DNA from: Chlorella sorokiniana
Lineage: Eukaryota > Chlorophyta > Trebouxiophyceae > Chlorellales > Chlorellaceae
Length of the DNA stretch: 64,000 bases
Assembly: GCA_025917655.1 (NCBI GenBank)
Contig: CP084619.1
Coordinates: 4,507,001 to 4,571,000 of the forward strand
Direction: 5' to 3'
Part shown: positions 1-12,031 of the stretch, piece by piece
How the letters are laid out: the number at the start of each line of letters is the position of its first letter
How positions within the stretch are numbered: position 1 is the stretch's first letter
The notes under the pieces: generated by a model
Seen by the model: the letters and a program-made list of their open reading frames with translations, nothing else
What the model was told of the DNA's origin: nothing
The model's database searches: none
Made by a program: the position numbers and the translations under genes

Positions 1-162
1 GCTGGTGCTGGCGGGCAAGGGCGCTCCTGCTTCCTGCAGCCGGCCAGCTGTGGCAGGCTGCTGCCGCGGGGCGGGGCGCTGCCGCGCGAGGCAGCTGCTG
101 TCGCTGCTGCTTCTCAACCCGCATACCCTCACAGCCATTCGGCCACATACCAACCACCGCAG

Positions 163-2776
163 GGATCGGCTTTTCCACGGCGGAGGTCAAGCTGGACCGG
201 CTGCCGGGCTGGGAGCCACACAGCTACGGGTGGGCCCCGCCAGGCCAAGTGCAGGGTTGGTTCATGCTGAGAGCCTCTGGCACCAGGCTGTGCCGTCCCT
301 GCCTGTCTGCCGCACCGAGTGCTGGCCACATGTTGCGCACAGCCTGGACATCCGGGCCACCGCATCCTCAGCCCTACGCTGCACCCACACCAAGTCTGTA
401 ACTGCATATTGTGTTTCCTTGCCCGCAGGTACCACGGGGATGACGGCCACGCATTCAGCGGTCGCGGCACCGGCCGTGCGTATGGGCCGCAGTACAGCAC
501 AGGTATGAGGCAACATACCGCCCGCTTGCAAGGAGGAATGCGCCAGCCCGCTGTGCCCGCCTGCTGCTCAGCCGCCGTCTGCGCCCGGGCGGCTCCTGCC
601 CACCCTGCTGTGGGAAGCGCCGCAAGTCGCACAAACGCATCTCGTCGCGTGGGCCCCGCGAGCTTGCCCGCCCCGCCCCCTCTTTCTCGCCACCCGCAGG
701 CGACTGGATTGGGGTGATTTTCAACCGAGTGGAGCGCACCATCACCTTCACCAAGAAGGGGTACGACCTGGGGTGGCCTTTGAGGGCGTGGCCGAGGAGC
801 GGCTCTACCCCTCGGTCGGCTTCCGCACCCCGGATGAGGAGGTGCGGGGGGGTTGGGGGGAGGGGGCGCTCTGTGCCCGCATGTGTCGCCGCGTACTTGG
901 GTGGGGTGGGTCTGCGTGTTGTTGCGTGCGTCTGCCTGTGATCGGGGGAGGCTGGCTTGTCTTTGTGAGGCAAGGACAGGGGTTCTGTCGTGGTTTGGTT
1001 TGCTGGGTTGCATCCAATGCCGTTTTGGGCACGGTATCCTTGTTTCCTGCAGATAGTGGCCAACTTTGGGACGGACCTAGCGGCCCGCCCCTTCAAGGGC
1101 GACCTGGGCTGGATCAGAGCGGAGGCCAGCCAGCGCCTGCACTCCGTCGTGCTGGCCACGCCGCTGCCCCGCGCACACAAGGTGGGTGGGTGGGGGCGGG
1201 TCGGGCGGTGTCTGAGCGAGTGTGTGTTGTGGGCGCGTGTTTGAGGCAAGACAACGGCTGTGGGCGGCATGCCAGGGCTGCCATGGCGCTGGTGCAGTTT
1301 CGCCTGCGCCGACGCTCAGGTTCGCTTTAACACAACCAGGAGGGCACCCCCACCGCGCCCGGTGCTGAACCGCATCTGCAACTTCACATCCGCGCAGTCT
1401 CCCAGCCTGGTAGGCGAGCTGGTGTTTGGCTATTTGCGCCACCACGGCCACTGGGACAGCGCGGCGGCGGTGGCGCGAGACGTGCTGGGCGGCGCTGTGG
1501 CCGTCAGCCCGCGCGACGTGCAGGACATGCGGGTGGGGCGGCGCGCAGCGCGCGCTGCGCTGGGCACGCTGTGGCTGCTTTGCACGTTGTGCTGCGAGGG
1601 CAGTGCTGCCTGGTGGTCCTGGGCATGGGGCCGCATCGTGCAGCGGCGGCTTGCGGTCGGTGGGGCTGTCGGCAGGGCTGCTGCCCACCATGCGCAGCCT
1701 GCCCACTGCGTTGCCTGTGGCGTTGCCGTCATCCTCGAGCCCACCCGCCTGCCACGCTCCACCGCTGCTTCCCCTCTGCAGATGCGGCAGCAAGTGTGCG
1801 AGCGCGTGGCTGGGGGAGACATTGATGCGGCGCTGGAGCTGCTGGAGCAGCTGGCGCCGGGGCTGCTGGCCGCCGACACGCGCATCCACTTCCGCCTGCA
1901 GTGCCAGAAGTTTGCAGAAATGGTGCGGAGATTCAACGCCTTTCCGTTCCTGTCTTGCGTTGCGGCCACCCTTGGGGCTTCAGGGGAGGGCTGAGCGCCG
2001 CGCACGCGACACGTCGCCGCTTGCCTGCGCCCCTGTGCTTGGATGCAATGGGCAGCGCTGCAGTGCCTAGTACCCTTGCACCCAGCCGCGCCTGGGCCTT
2101 CTGGGGCACACATGTGTTCAGCATTGTTGCTTGCCTCGGTTCAACTATTTGCCTGGCCGTGTTCCCCCTGGACGTGCAGATCGGGCGGGCCAGGTGGCAG
2201 AGGCAATAGAGTGGGGGCGCAGCCGGGTGGGTGCCGCTGGTCGGCGGCGACGGCGGCGCTGGCGGGCCCGCCGCCGCCTCGGATCGCGAGCTGCTGGAGG
2301 ATGCCACCGCCCTGCTGGCCTACGACGACCCGGCCACGGGGCCCACAGGTGCGCGGAACAAGGAGGGAGGGATTCGCATGTGCAATGGTCCCTGCAGCTG
2401 GGGGCCTGCGTGATCGTTGCAGCGACGCTCGACACGGGCGGCATGCTCCTTGCGACAGGGGGCATCCAAGCGCTGCCATTGCGCAGCCCATGCTGGCATG
2501 GCCTTCTCCTGGCTCATTCCCGCTCGTTGCCGGCTCGCCTGCAGGCTACCTGTTGCAGCCGGCGCACCGCGCTGAGCTGGCCGCTGCGGTGAACCGCGCC
2601 GTGCTGGCGCACAGCGGGCGCAGCGAGGACTCGCCGCTCGAACGCATCTCGCGGCAGGCCACGGCGGCGCTGGCAGAGCTCAAGCGGGCGGCCACCCGGC
2701 GGCGCAGCTGCTGGATGTTGCAGCGTTTTTGCAGGCAGCCAGAGACGAGGGCGAGGGCGCGGGGTCCGGCAGCTGA
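163..2776 (+). CDS. RanBPM-like (RANBP9/10-type) CTLH/GID ubiquitin-ligase subunit, 5' partial
   Basis: The protein is the scaffold subunit of the CTLH/GID E3 ubiquitin ligase. The first visible exon (163-229) enters inside the SPRY domain (FSTAEVKLDRLPGWEPHSYG), which continues in exons 429-502, 700-841 and 1053-1181 (YHGDDGHAFSGRGTGRAYGP, GVIFNRVERTITFTKKG). The exon 1320-1529 then gives the LisH-like segment (LVGELVFGYLRHHGHWDSAA), and the exon from 1782 plus the exon around 2180-2350 give CTLH/CRA. The last exon, acceptor near 2545, ends with QLLDVAAFLQAARDEGEG and a TGA at 2774-2776. The N-terminus lies left of the window. Conserved sequence changes frame near 768-774, 2225 and 2690, each in a G-rich run; these look like single-base indels in the assembly. 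The junction after 1920 could not be placed. Family assignment is firm from the SPRY-LisH-CTLH-CRA order; I see nothing that points to another family. Confidence 0.88.
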
Positions 2777-3468
2777 GCTGCCTCCTAGTTGATGAGGCAC
2801 CTCGGCTTTTCTACACCTCACAAGGCATGCAGGGCGGGGCAACTGTAGCATCCTTGCTAAGTCCTCCGTATGTGCCCCTCATGTGCAACCTCATTACTGT
2901 GCGGCTATCTTCTAGCGAGAGCCCTGCAAGGCGCGCTCCCTGCAACTTCAGCGTCGCCGGCGTGTGCAAACTTGCACAAGTTTGACTTGCAGTTTGACGT
3001 TCCGGCGCCGTTGGCAGTCGCGCAACAGGGACGGGTATTAAGATTCAAAAGCATAAATATGTGTTGAACTTTGTGCAGAGCCGACGGTGAGCAGGAGGCG
3101 AGCACCGATGCCACGCGAGGGGCAACTCTTGGCAGTTGAGCGGCGCATCAAACACACATCATGTTGGCCAAATGCGGCAGGCTTTTCGATGCAACTCAAA
3201 ACCGGGCACTTGCGAAACAGATATGTACGACATGTACTGTCGTCATGGTTCCGCCGCCAGAGGCTGAAAGGCCCATAGAGGGCTCAAATCGTGACTTCGC
3301 GCGTTGCAAAGCAGCCTTCACAAGTGCCCGAAGGTGCACAGTGGCTATCTCGCCGGCACGCTACTCGGCCTAGACTCCGGGCTCCTGGGTCAGGAGGAAG
3401 ACAGCCAGGCAGCGTAATTTAGCGCTTGCAGTACCTTGGACAGAGGGCCGCCGGGCGGTGCGGCCCTC
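2777..3468. other. Intergenic: 3' region of RanBPM gene and 5' region of the SANT/winged-helix gene
   Basis: No protein-like reading frame is supported here. The stretch is noticeably less GC-rich than its neighbours, as expected for UTR and promoter. A TATA-like string (gcataaatatg, about 3050-3060) lies roughly 400 bases before the next ATG. A small inverted repeat (acgac, seven bases, gtcgt, 3227-3243) is present, too small to assign a role. Confidence 0.5.
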
Positions 3469-6400
3469 ATGGACACGGAAAACGACATCGCCGATGCTGT
3501 AGGGGTCACCGAGCACCCGGGGCAGGAGTCGGCTGCCGAGGTTGCTGGCGAGCTGGCACCTCCGACAAATGCTCAGCAGCCGGTACAGGGCTTGGATGGC
3601 GACGCCTATGCTGATGACGCCGCCCACATGGCGGCCGCCGGCGCCCTGCACCTGACGGGCTGGCGACGGCTGGGGCAGAGCATATGGCCACGGATGCGTA
3701 CCAGCCCACAGCAGAGGAGTACGCAGCCTACTACCAGCAGCACGCGGACCACTACCAGCAAGAAGGGATGGCTGCCCCTGACGAAGACGCCGACGCACAC
3801 GCACTCACCAGCTTGTACACGGTGGAGGATGGTGAGCACCGCTGTATCGCCAACACGTACCGCTGGCCTGTTGACCTGCACACTCAAAACCGTCTGCAAG
3901 CAGCGCCCCGTCCAAGGCTTGCTGCCCGCGCTTGGCGGGCGCACCTGCTGTTATTCCGCCTGGCGCTCCTGGCTCCGCTCGCCGCCGCGCTCCCAAGCGG
4001 CCCCCGCTGCTGTTGTTTGCTGTTGTCGCTGACACGCGCCCAGCCTCCCGACCACTGTATCTGCCATGCCTGACCCCTCCCTCGGGGCTCCGCCGCCTCC
4101 CCCTGTTGACCTGCTGCAGGGCAGCAGAAGCAGCTGACGGTGGCGGACGTGAACGCGATGGCGCAGCACCCAGAGGGCGAGTGGACCCCGAGGATGAGCA
4201 GGAGCTGCTGCAGCTCAGCAATGACGAGCAGTACCGTGCGGTGCGAGCCCTTGATATTTTCCTCCTCTTTTGTTCGAGCTGCCCACGCAATCAGACAGAC
4301 GCCTTGCATGCCTGGGCAGGCGGCGGTCCCAGCAGAGCAGGGGCGGCGGCGGTGCTTGTGCCTCGGGAGCGGTGTGAGAGAGCAGTGCAGGCAAGCGTCC
4401 CGCCCCCCTTCCCCCAATCCCCCTGTTCCCACCTGCAGCTCAAGATGGGCGCCCCCTGGGCCCACTGGTCCGTGCACGATAACGTGTTTGCGGGGATGGC
4501 GGCCTTCCTGAAGCGCACCATCAGGGACGTGCGGCAGAAGGTGCACGAGAAGCTGGCGGCGGGCGAGATCCTGGCGGGCAAGCACGGCGATGCGGGTGAG
4601 GCGCTGGCGGGCAGGGCAGCTGGCGGGGGCGGGCAGGGCGGACGGACGGATCACATTGGGCCTCCCGACCACAGGAAGGGTTGCCTGTGTTGGTTGGTGG
4701 GCAGGCGCTCACAGCAGGTCGCCCGACAAGCATGCAAGAGGGGGCTGAGGCATAGCGAGCTTATCCTGCCCTCACCGCACACGCACCGTCTCCCTCCTCT
4801 CTGCGCAGCAGTCGGCGGCGGCGAGGCGCCCCCCGCCGGAGGGCGCCCCGGCGGCGACGTCGGCGGCACGGTGCCTCCGGGCGCCGCCGACGCCGACGGC
4901 ATCGTGGACGGCGCCGTGGCTGGCCTGCCGCAGCACGGTGTGGCGCTGGTTGGCCATGAGCACATGAGCGAGGGGCTGCCGGCTGAGGTGGTGGCGCATA
5001 TGGGGTACCAGCTGGACCAGCTGCCGGCGCTCACCGCAGAACAGATGCAGCAGGTAGGGGGTGGGGGCGGCGGTGTAACGCGGGGGGCATCACTGCCCTG
5101 CTGTGTCAAGCGCCAGACTGCTTCCCGGGCTGATGCAATCGAGGGAGCGGCATGGCTGCCCCATGACAGGAAGCTGTGCTGGGTTGCTTTTCCCCATGCT
5201 GTCGAGATGCGTCAGTGTTGATGGCCTGGCCGGCTGCTGCTCCCGACGCTGCAGATGGCGGCGCAGGTGCAGTCGCTGACCCCGGAGCAGGTGGCTGCCT
5301 ACCAGCAGCAGATTGGCATCCCGCTGCAGCAGTTCCAGCTGGCAGCGGGCCAGGTGGCGTATGCGGCGGGCGGGCGGCGACGCCGCCGCCGCCGCCCAGG
5401 GCCTGCCAGCGGATGCGGCGGCGGCCGCCGCCGTTGTCGCCGCCGCCTACCCGGGTGGGCTGGATGCGCAGGCCCTGCTTGCGCACCAGCTGGCGGCGGT
5501 GCATGCGGCGTCGCCCTTCCCCATCCCGCTGCCCGTGGGGCCGCCGCCCTCCTCCGGAGTCACCACCACCAACAACCCGCGCAACGACCGCCACTTCTGG
5601 AAGGAGGCGGAGCAGCAGGAGCTGCTGCGCCTGGTGGCCGACCAGGCGTACCGCCAGAGCGTGCTGGGTGCGCCGCCGCCGCTGCCGCTGCCGCTGCTTC
5701 TTAACACTGGCGCTTCTTGCACCTGGCAGCGGTTTGTCGCCGCCCGTGCTCCTCCAGATCTTCTTCCTCAGGCTTCCGGGCTACATCACCGCCCTGCGCT
5801 TTTTCTCCTTTCACTGCAAGCTGCACATCCCAGCAGGCCATCCTCCGCTTGTCCCTTCATTGAGCCTTGCACCCCCCACACACATACCCGTCCCCCGATC
5901 CCCGCAGGCATCGCCGAGCTGAGCTGGGACGCGATCGCCAAGCATCTGGGCCGTGGCAAGCGCTCCGTGCAGCGCAAGTACGACAACCTAAAGGGCTCCC
6001 TGGTGCATGGGCCCCCTGGTGGGTTGGGGGCAGGGCCTGGCAGTGGGCGGGGCGGGCGGGAGGAGCCTGTGGAGGCTGCACAGCATCCGTCTGCGTCTAC
6101 CTGGACAGCAGCCTATCCCGCCGTTGTTCGCAGCAGCCACGCCCGCAGCGGGTGCCCGTTCTCAGCAACAGGACCGTGCCTGCCAGCATCGCTCTTGGGA
6201 ACACTGCCCTCGCCCCTTCACGCCCTACCGCCTCCCCCCCCCCGCGCGTTGCTGCCCCTCAGGCGCGGCCCCCTGCCCTCCAACGACGGCAAGAAGTGGA
6301 GCGCGGAGGAGGTGGCGGAGCTGCTGCAGCTCGTCGAAGATGAGCACTACCGCCGCCAGCGGCTGGGCCTGGAGAAGGTGGGGGGACGAGGCGGCGGGGC

Positions 6401-9400
6401 GGGGGGGGTTGGGGGGCAGTGGGCATGTGGATGTGTGAGCGGGGTGGGTGGGTTGATGAAGGGTGGGTGGATAGAGGATTGTGCAGGGCAGCGCCTGGGC
6501 GGAGGAGTTTTTTTTGGGGGGGGGGGATGGGCCCTTCCCAGCCCTCCGCCCCCACCCCCCATCAACAGCTACACCCCAAAACCAACTCGTCACCCCCACC
6601 ACCACCAAAACCACCCCCACCAACTCACACAAGCTTTAGCACCACCCATGCCTGATGCACCACTCCCCGCCCGCCCCCGCCCCCGCAGGTCGATTGGCGC
6701 GCGTTTGGCCAGCACTTTGGCCGCTCATACGAGTCGGTGTCCTACAAGTACAGCTACATCAAGAACACGGGCGCACAGGTGCGGCACGCCGCTGTTGCGG
6801 GGGCAGGGGTTGTGGGCGTGCCGCTAAAGGGGGTTGGGGTTGAGGGGTTGTAGGGGCTGCTTAAGCTGTAGCTGCGCCGGTGCAGCGGCCAGCCTGGCGG
6901 TGCAGCGGCCAGTCGGCGCAGCGGCCTAGACTGGTTGTGGCGAACCTGCCAGGCGACAGTCTTTGCGGGGCTGCCGCCAGCAGCAAGCGCCTTTCAACCT
7001 CGTGACTGCGTGCTGGCCTCGCTGCCGCTGCGCTGTGCGTGCTGTGCAGGCCAGGAGGGCAAGGCCAAGCATGCCAAGGCCAAGCACGAGACGAGTTACA
7101 AGGAAATGGCCATCTTCGCGCTGCAGCAGGTGCGATTGATTGTGGATTGAGGGGGTGTGTATCTGTGTGTGTGTTGGAGGGGGGTCTGTGTGCGTGTGTG
7201 TGTGTGTGTTTTAAGGGGGACGGGGCATCAATGCACAGCAGGCTGCATAGTACCCAGGCCGCACCCGCCGCTGTGTTCTTATTACCGTCAGGCAGCCCCT
7301 CATGCTGCCGACTGATCCCCCTCCCCTCCTTGCACCCGCGCCATTTGTCTGACCACCATCCCACCCTTCCTCCAGCTCATTCTGCCCGCCCCCTCTCTGT
7401 CTCTCTGTGCAGCTGGCCATAAAGACCGGGGTCCCCGAGGGCACCTCTGGTCAGATCTGCGGCGAGATAGTGCAGAACCCAATATTCCAGCCGCAGCTGG
7501 ACACCGCCATCGTTTCGGGCAAGAAGACGCTGCAGCGGTGAGCCAGGCGATGCTGCCGTGTATTGTCGCCACGCAGGCATGTGAATGTTTGTTGACAAGG
7601 GGTCGTGTGTAAAAGGGGGGCCCGGGGGCAGCGGGCGCACGCGCGCTTCACAGCAGCAGCGCAGGCCGCCACATGCACAGCGCTGGAGCTGTCTCACAAT
7701 GGCTCGGCCTGGCGGCGCCGCAGGTGGAAGCACGGCGTGCGCTCCGCCCTCAACGCCTTCCCCATGTTCACCAAGACGGGCGCCGTGCGGGACGGGGAGG
7801 TCGTGTGGCGCCTGGACGAGGCCTCCCTGCTGCAGGAGATGCAGGCACAGGCGGCGGTGGGCCCCGCTGCCGCATGCAGCCGCACGCCACGCAGCTGATG
7901 ACTCGTGTCTTGGTTTTGCAAGCTCCCGCCAGGGAGTTGCAGGGCATAGCGCTGTGCAGGAGGGTGGATGCCGCCGCCTCGGAGCTGCCCTGACCGCGCA
8001 GGCCGCCCCCGCCCTTCCCCGCCCCCGCGCCGAAGCGCCTGCAGAAGGCCAACCGCGCGCGCCAGAAGCCGCTGTCGGGCGCAGCGGCGCAAGATGCGGC
8101 GTGTCACCGGAGAGAGCGGCAACGAGGGGGAGGAGGTTGGGGAGGAGGCTGGGGAGGAGGCGGCGCATGAGGCCCTCACCGCCATGCTGGCTGGCCAGGT
8201 GACTGCTCCCTGTGTTTTGGGTGTGTGGTGGGCTGGCAGGCGCGGCCTTGTGGCCCCCTGCTGCCCCTGACGAACCATGCACGGCCACTGTGCTGCACGG
8301 AACCTCGGGCAAGCGGCGCAGTAGGGAGAACTATCTGCGCCGACCCACCAACCGCTCATCTCCTGCTGCCCCTGCAGCGGCCCCCAGCGCCCGGCTTGCG
8401 GCCCGCAAACGCCCGGCCAGGCCGACTCGGATTACGACGACGAAGAGGAGCGGGAGCGTCCGCGCAAGAAGGCCAAGTCCGTCAAGCGAGACGGCGCAGC
8501 CGCTGTCAACGGCCACGCCAGGCCGCCGCTGCCGACGGTGGGTGGGGCTCTGCAGGACGCCTGCTTTCGTCATCAGATGGCGATGAGCAGTGTTGTGGCT
8601 CCTCTTGTCTTCTGCTAGCCTTTGCAGCCTGCCAGACCCAGTGAATCGGGGTTGATTCAGTTCTCAGCAGGCCTAAACGAGTGCTGCTGCTCACCAGATG
8701 TCCCCTTCCTCCCCCGTGGGCCCTTGCTGTTGTCTCCCGCAGTCCGTGCCCGGGCTGGCAGCGGGAGCTGGCGGCCAGATGATGATGGCTCCCGAGGCAA
8801 TGTTTGCGGTGGGTGGTCCCGCCTGCTCGGCTGGCGTCTCGACTGCTGCTGCGGTCCTGGAACGCACAGCTGGCGTTCTCCTGCATTGACCCCGCCAGCC
8901 GCTGCCTGAGGGCTTGAGGGTGTCCCTAAAGCGATTTGCTGACCCCCACCCCCACCCCCACCCCACCCCCCCACCCCCATCCCAGCAGGTGCTGCCGCTG
9001 ATGATGCAGCCAGGGGCGGCGAGCGGCGACGGCTCCGCCCTGGCCGCGTTCGCCGCCGCGGGGCAGCCGACCACACCAGACTTCATGTCCGCCCTGACCC
9101 CGCAGCAGCGGGAAGCGTTGGAGAAGCAGCAGCGCGCGGCAGAGGCGGCCGGCCTGCTGCGCCCGCGGGCGGGGCAGCCGCCTCGGATGCCGCCGAGGCG
9201 GCGCCAGCCGCGGATCCAGCCCCGGCGCCAGCCACGGCGCTGGCGGCTGCCGAGGCTGCGGCGCCTGAGGCTGCGGCGCCGGGGCCGGGCCAGCTGCAGC
9301 CGTGGCTGGCGCAGATGGCGTGGCCGCCTGCGGCGGGCGGCGGCGAGATGGCGCATGCTCAGGCTGCGGTGGCGGCGGCCTTCATGGCGGCGACGGCGCC

Positions 9401-11212
9401 CGCGGCTGCGGCAGCTGAGGCCGCAGCAGAGGGCGTGCCCGCGACGGCCGACGGCGCCCCAGCGGCGGCCCCCGCCATGGATGCTGCAGCCATCTTTGCG
9501 GCCGCAGAGGCAGAGGCGGCACGGCTGGCTGCGGCCCAGGCGGCTGGTGGGGCGGGGAGGGTGGCGGCAGCGCCGCTCTGCAGCCCTCGCAGGACGGCCC
9601 CCACCGGCATCCACGGGCGGCAGCGGCGACGCTGCAGCGCCCGAGGCCAGCGTGGCTCAGCGGGCGGCAGGCCCAGAGCATGCCCCCGGCCAGGCCGCAG
9701 CTGGCGCTCCCGATGCGGCAGCCGCCGGCGCGGCGGCGACGGCTGGCGAGGCTGCTGCGGAGGCGGCGGCGCCGCCTCCGGGCGAGGTGGTCGGTGGCGC
9801 CGACCTGCAGATGGAGCAGCTGCACGCGTATCTGGCCCAGACGCACGGCCACGTGGAGGGGGCGGGGGCGTGGGCGGCGACGTCGCCGCTCAGCTCGGGC
9901 GCCAGCCTGGACCCCGCCAGCATGGCGCACTATGCCAGCCTGGACGCCGACCAGCAGGCCGCCTACCTGGCGCAGCACAGCTACCCTGCGGATGCCCACG
10001 GCCACCAGCAGTACCATTACGCCGACGGCGCCACGACGCAGCTGCCCTTTGACGCGGCGGCCATGTTTGCGGCGCAGGGCCAGCCCGCGGACATGCAGCA
10101 CTACGACCAGCACGGGGGCAGTACGTGGGGCAGGATGCGGGGCAGTACGATGCCGCGCAGTACCAGCACGCCGCGCAGCACGGCCCCGCAGACCACGCGG
10201 AGCAGTACCACCATGCGCCCTACTACGACCAGCATGCCGCGGCCGCCGCCGAGCACGAGCTGCCCGCCGACGCCCAACACTACCCCCCGCCGAAGGCCAC
10301 CAGCACTACGCCGCCGCCGACGGCCAGCAGTACGGCGGCGAGCACGGGCAGTATGCCGCCGACGCCCAGCACTACGCCGCCGACGGCCAGCAGTACGGGC
10401 CCGCCGACGCCCAGCAGCACTACGCTGCGGAGGCTCAGCAGTACGCCGCGGAGCATGCGCAGTACGACGAGCACGGCCAGCCCTACTCCGCGGAGCAGCA
10501 GGCCGCGTATGCAGCGGAGCACGGCCAAGCATATGCGGCAGAGGGCTATGCCGACGGCCAGGCGTATGCAGCCGAACACGGCCAAGCCTACTCTGCCGAG
10601 CACGGCCAGGCATACTCAAGCGAGCACGGCCAGGCCTACTCCGCAGAGCACGGGCAGGCATATTCCGCCGAGCACGGCCAAGCCTACTCTGCCGAGCACG
10701 GGCAGGCCTACTCAACTGACCACGGCCAGGCCTACTCTGCCGAGCACGGGCATGCGTACGCAGAGGGCAGCGCCGCCGCGTACCCGCCAGGCCACGCGGC
10801 GGGCTATGCCGCCCCGACGCAGCGCAGCAGCACTACGGCGGCGAGCACGCCGAGGGCTACAGCGCAGAGGCGTACGCAGCGTATGGCGACCCCGCCGCAG
10901 TGTACCACGGCCACGCGGCCGCCGCCGCCGCCGCGGACAACGACGCCGCAGCCGTGCCGGCGGCCGAGGGGTACCCGCACCACCACCAACCCCACCACGA
11001 CGGTGCGCCCCGGCGTACGCAGCCTCCCAGCCGCAGCCAGGCTTTGCGGGCGAGGCCGCCGCCGCGGCCGACGGCGCCGCAGCGCATGCGGCTGGGGACG
11101 ACGACGCGGCGGCGGTTGGCCATGCCGCTCCCCCGAGGCCGGAGAGGCTGCGGACCTGGTGGCCGGCATGTTTGCCGAGGCCCCGCATGCTCAGGAGGTC
11201 GCAGCCAAGTAG
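3469..11212 (+). CDS. SANT/Myb-repeat plus winged-helix (forkhead/GH1-like) nuclear protein with Q/Y-rich tail, paralogue 1
   Basis: Probably a chromatin or transcription protein. The start MDTENDIADAVGVTEHPGQE is at 3469. Three SANT/Myb-like units follow: about 4120-4580 (EWTPEDEQELLQLSNDEQYR, then WSVHDNVFAGMAAFLKRTIR), 5594-6000 (FWKEAEQQELLRLVADQAYR, WDAIAKHLGRGKRSVQRKYD) and 6275-6778 (KKWSAEEVAELLQLVEDEHY, WRAFGQHFGRSYESVSYKYS). Next is a winged-helix-like domain across 7049-7860: SYKEMAIFALQQ, then GTSGQICGEIV, then RWKHGVRSALNAFPMFTKTG and VVWRLDE. From about 9000 the tail is Ala-rich, then Gln/Tyr/His-rich, with an 8-residue tandem repeat, ending FAEAPHAQEVAAK-stop (11210-11212). At least five frame changes interrupt the conserved frame (for example 4180-4188 and 9165-9180), mostly in G/C runs. 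The gene at 17408-22283 has the same architecture. Nuclear location and DNA binding are inferred. I know no named family with this architecture. Confidence 0.75.
7155..7210. repeat. GT-rich microsatellite in an intron
   Basis: Interrupted (GT)n run inside an intron of the SANT/winged-helix gene, between the exon ending in LQQ (about 7129) and the next exon beginning near 7413. Confidence 0.8.
8943..8984. repeat. CCCCCA/CCCCAC short tandem repeat (polypyrimidine tract before an acceptor)
   Basis: Near-perfect C-rich hexamer-like repeat just upstream of a likely splice acceptor (cccagcag, about 8980-8988). It plausibly serves as the polypyrimidine tract, although it is unusually long and repetitive. 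Confidence 0.7.
10571..10762 (+). repeat. Eight tandem 24-bp units encoding (A/S/T)(E/D)HGQAYS
   Basis: Eight consecutive 24-base units encode an 8-residue repeat of consensus AEHGQAYS inside the C-terminal tail of the SANT/winged-helix protein. Variant units read SSEHGQAYS-like and STDHGQAYS-like; the last unit is AEHGHAYA. The units differ at several third-codon positions, yet the peptide is nearly constant. Upstream (about 10300-10570) the same Y/Q/H/A chemistry continues in degenerate form. Confidence 0.95.
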
Positions 11213-12031
11213 CTACCCTGCGGCATGGCAGCATGCCGCTGGCAGCATCTCTCCCCACCACACGCACTTGTACTCCGGGCCCCGGCTTCTCTACCCCACC
11301 AAATCAGCAAGCGTCACACACCCTACCATCTTACGCCAAGCCTTGCAAGGATCTTTTCCCGGTCGCCCTGCCTTTGTCCTGACGCAGCGCCTGCCTTTTG
11401 GGCTGCCCCTCTTGACTGACGTTGACTAATGCTCCCTGCCTGCTGTTGCTGCCCCACCTCTCTCATGCACGCGATTTTTGCCCTGATTTGAAGCGCGGGA
11501 TGCTGACCAACTTTTGACCCCTCCATTCTTCCTGACACCCTCAATCCCTCGCTTGCCTGTTTGATACCCCAGCGCATTCTCTGTGCGATTTGTGACAAGT
11601 GACGGCAGCACAAGTGCAAGGTACAGGCAGGGAACAGGAGCACGCAGCAAGCCAGGGGGCCGCTGCGCGCAGGCAGCAGCTTTCGGCAGCCACCCAGCCT
11701 GGTCTGTACTCGCGGCGTGGGCAGGAAGCAGCCGCTTGGTGCGGCAGCAAGCAGAGCAGCAGGAAACGAAATGGAGGGGCTAGCGGAGGGAGCAGGTGCG
11801 CACAAAGCACGCGGGAAGGGGCAGAGCAGGGAAGGGGATCCGAGGCCTCCGCGGTATCGGAGCTAGCAAAGGATGGCTGCGGCAGCTGGCAAGCGCGCAG
11901 GCGTGGCTGCAGGTGTGCAGCTGCCCGCATCCAGTGGCACAGCTGGGTGTATGGGGACAGCTGCTTGCGCGGGCTGGACCCAGCACGATTGGTGGAGGGA
12001 GGTGGGGAGGTCGACAGCAAGCCGTAAGGGC
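11213..12031. other. Convergent intergenic region (3' ends of SANT/winged-helix gene and eIF1A)
   Basis: About 820 bases between two genes transcribed towards each other. No conserved frame or RNA gene was recognised. It should hold both 3' UTRs; I did not find a clear TGTAA on either strand. Confidence 0.5.

Noticed and set aside
7049-7860. Linker histone H1
   Set aside because: The winged-helix-like segment is embedded after three SANT units and lacks a Lys-rich H1 tail; the W-K-x-x-V-R pattern is also not typical of GH1. GH1 relatedness is left open.
8914-10719. Long Arg-rich open frame of 601 codons on the + strand, and similar long frames elsewhere
   Set aside because: High GC suppresses stop codons in all frames. 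The Arg/Pro-rich translation is an off-frame reading for much of its length; the conserved Ala/Gln/Tyr-rich product changes among frames because of small indels.
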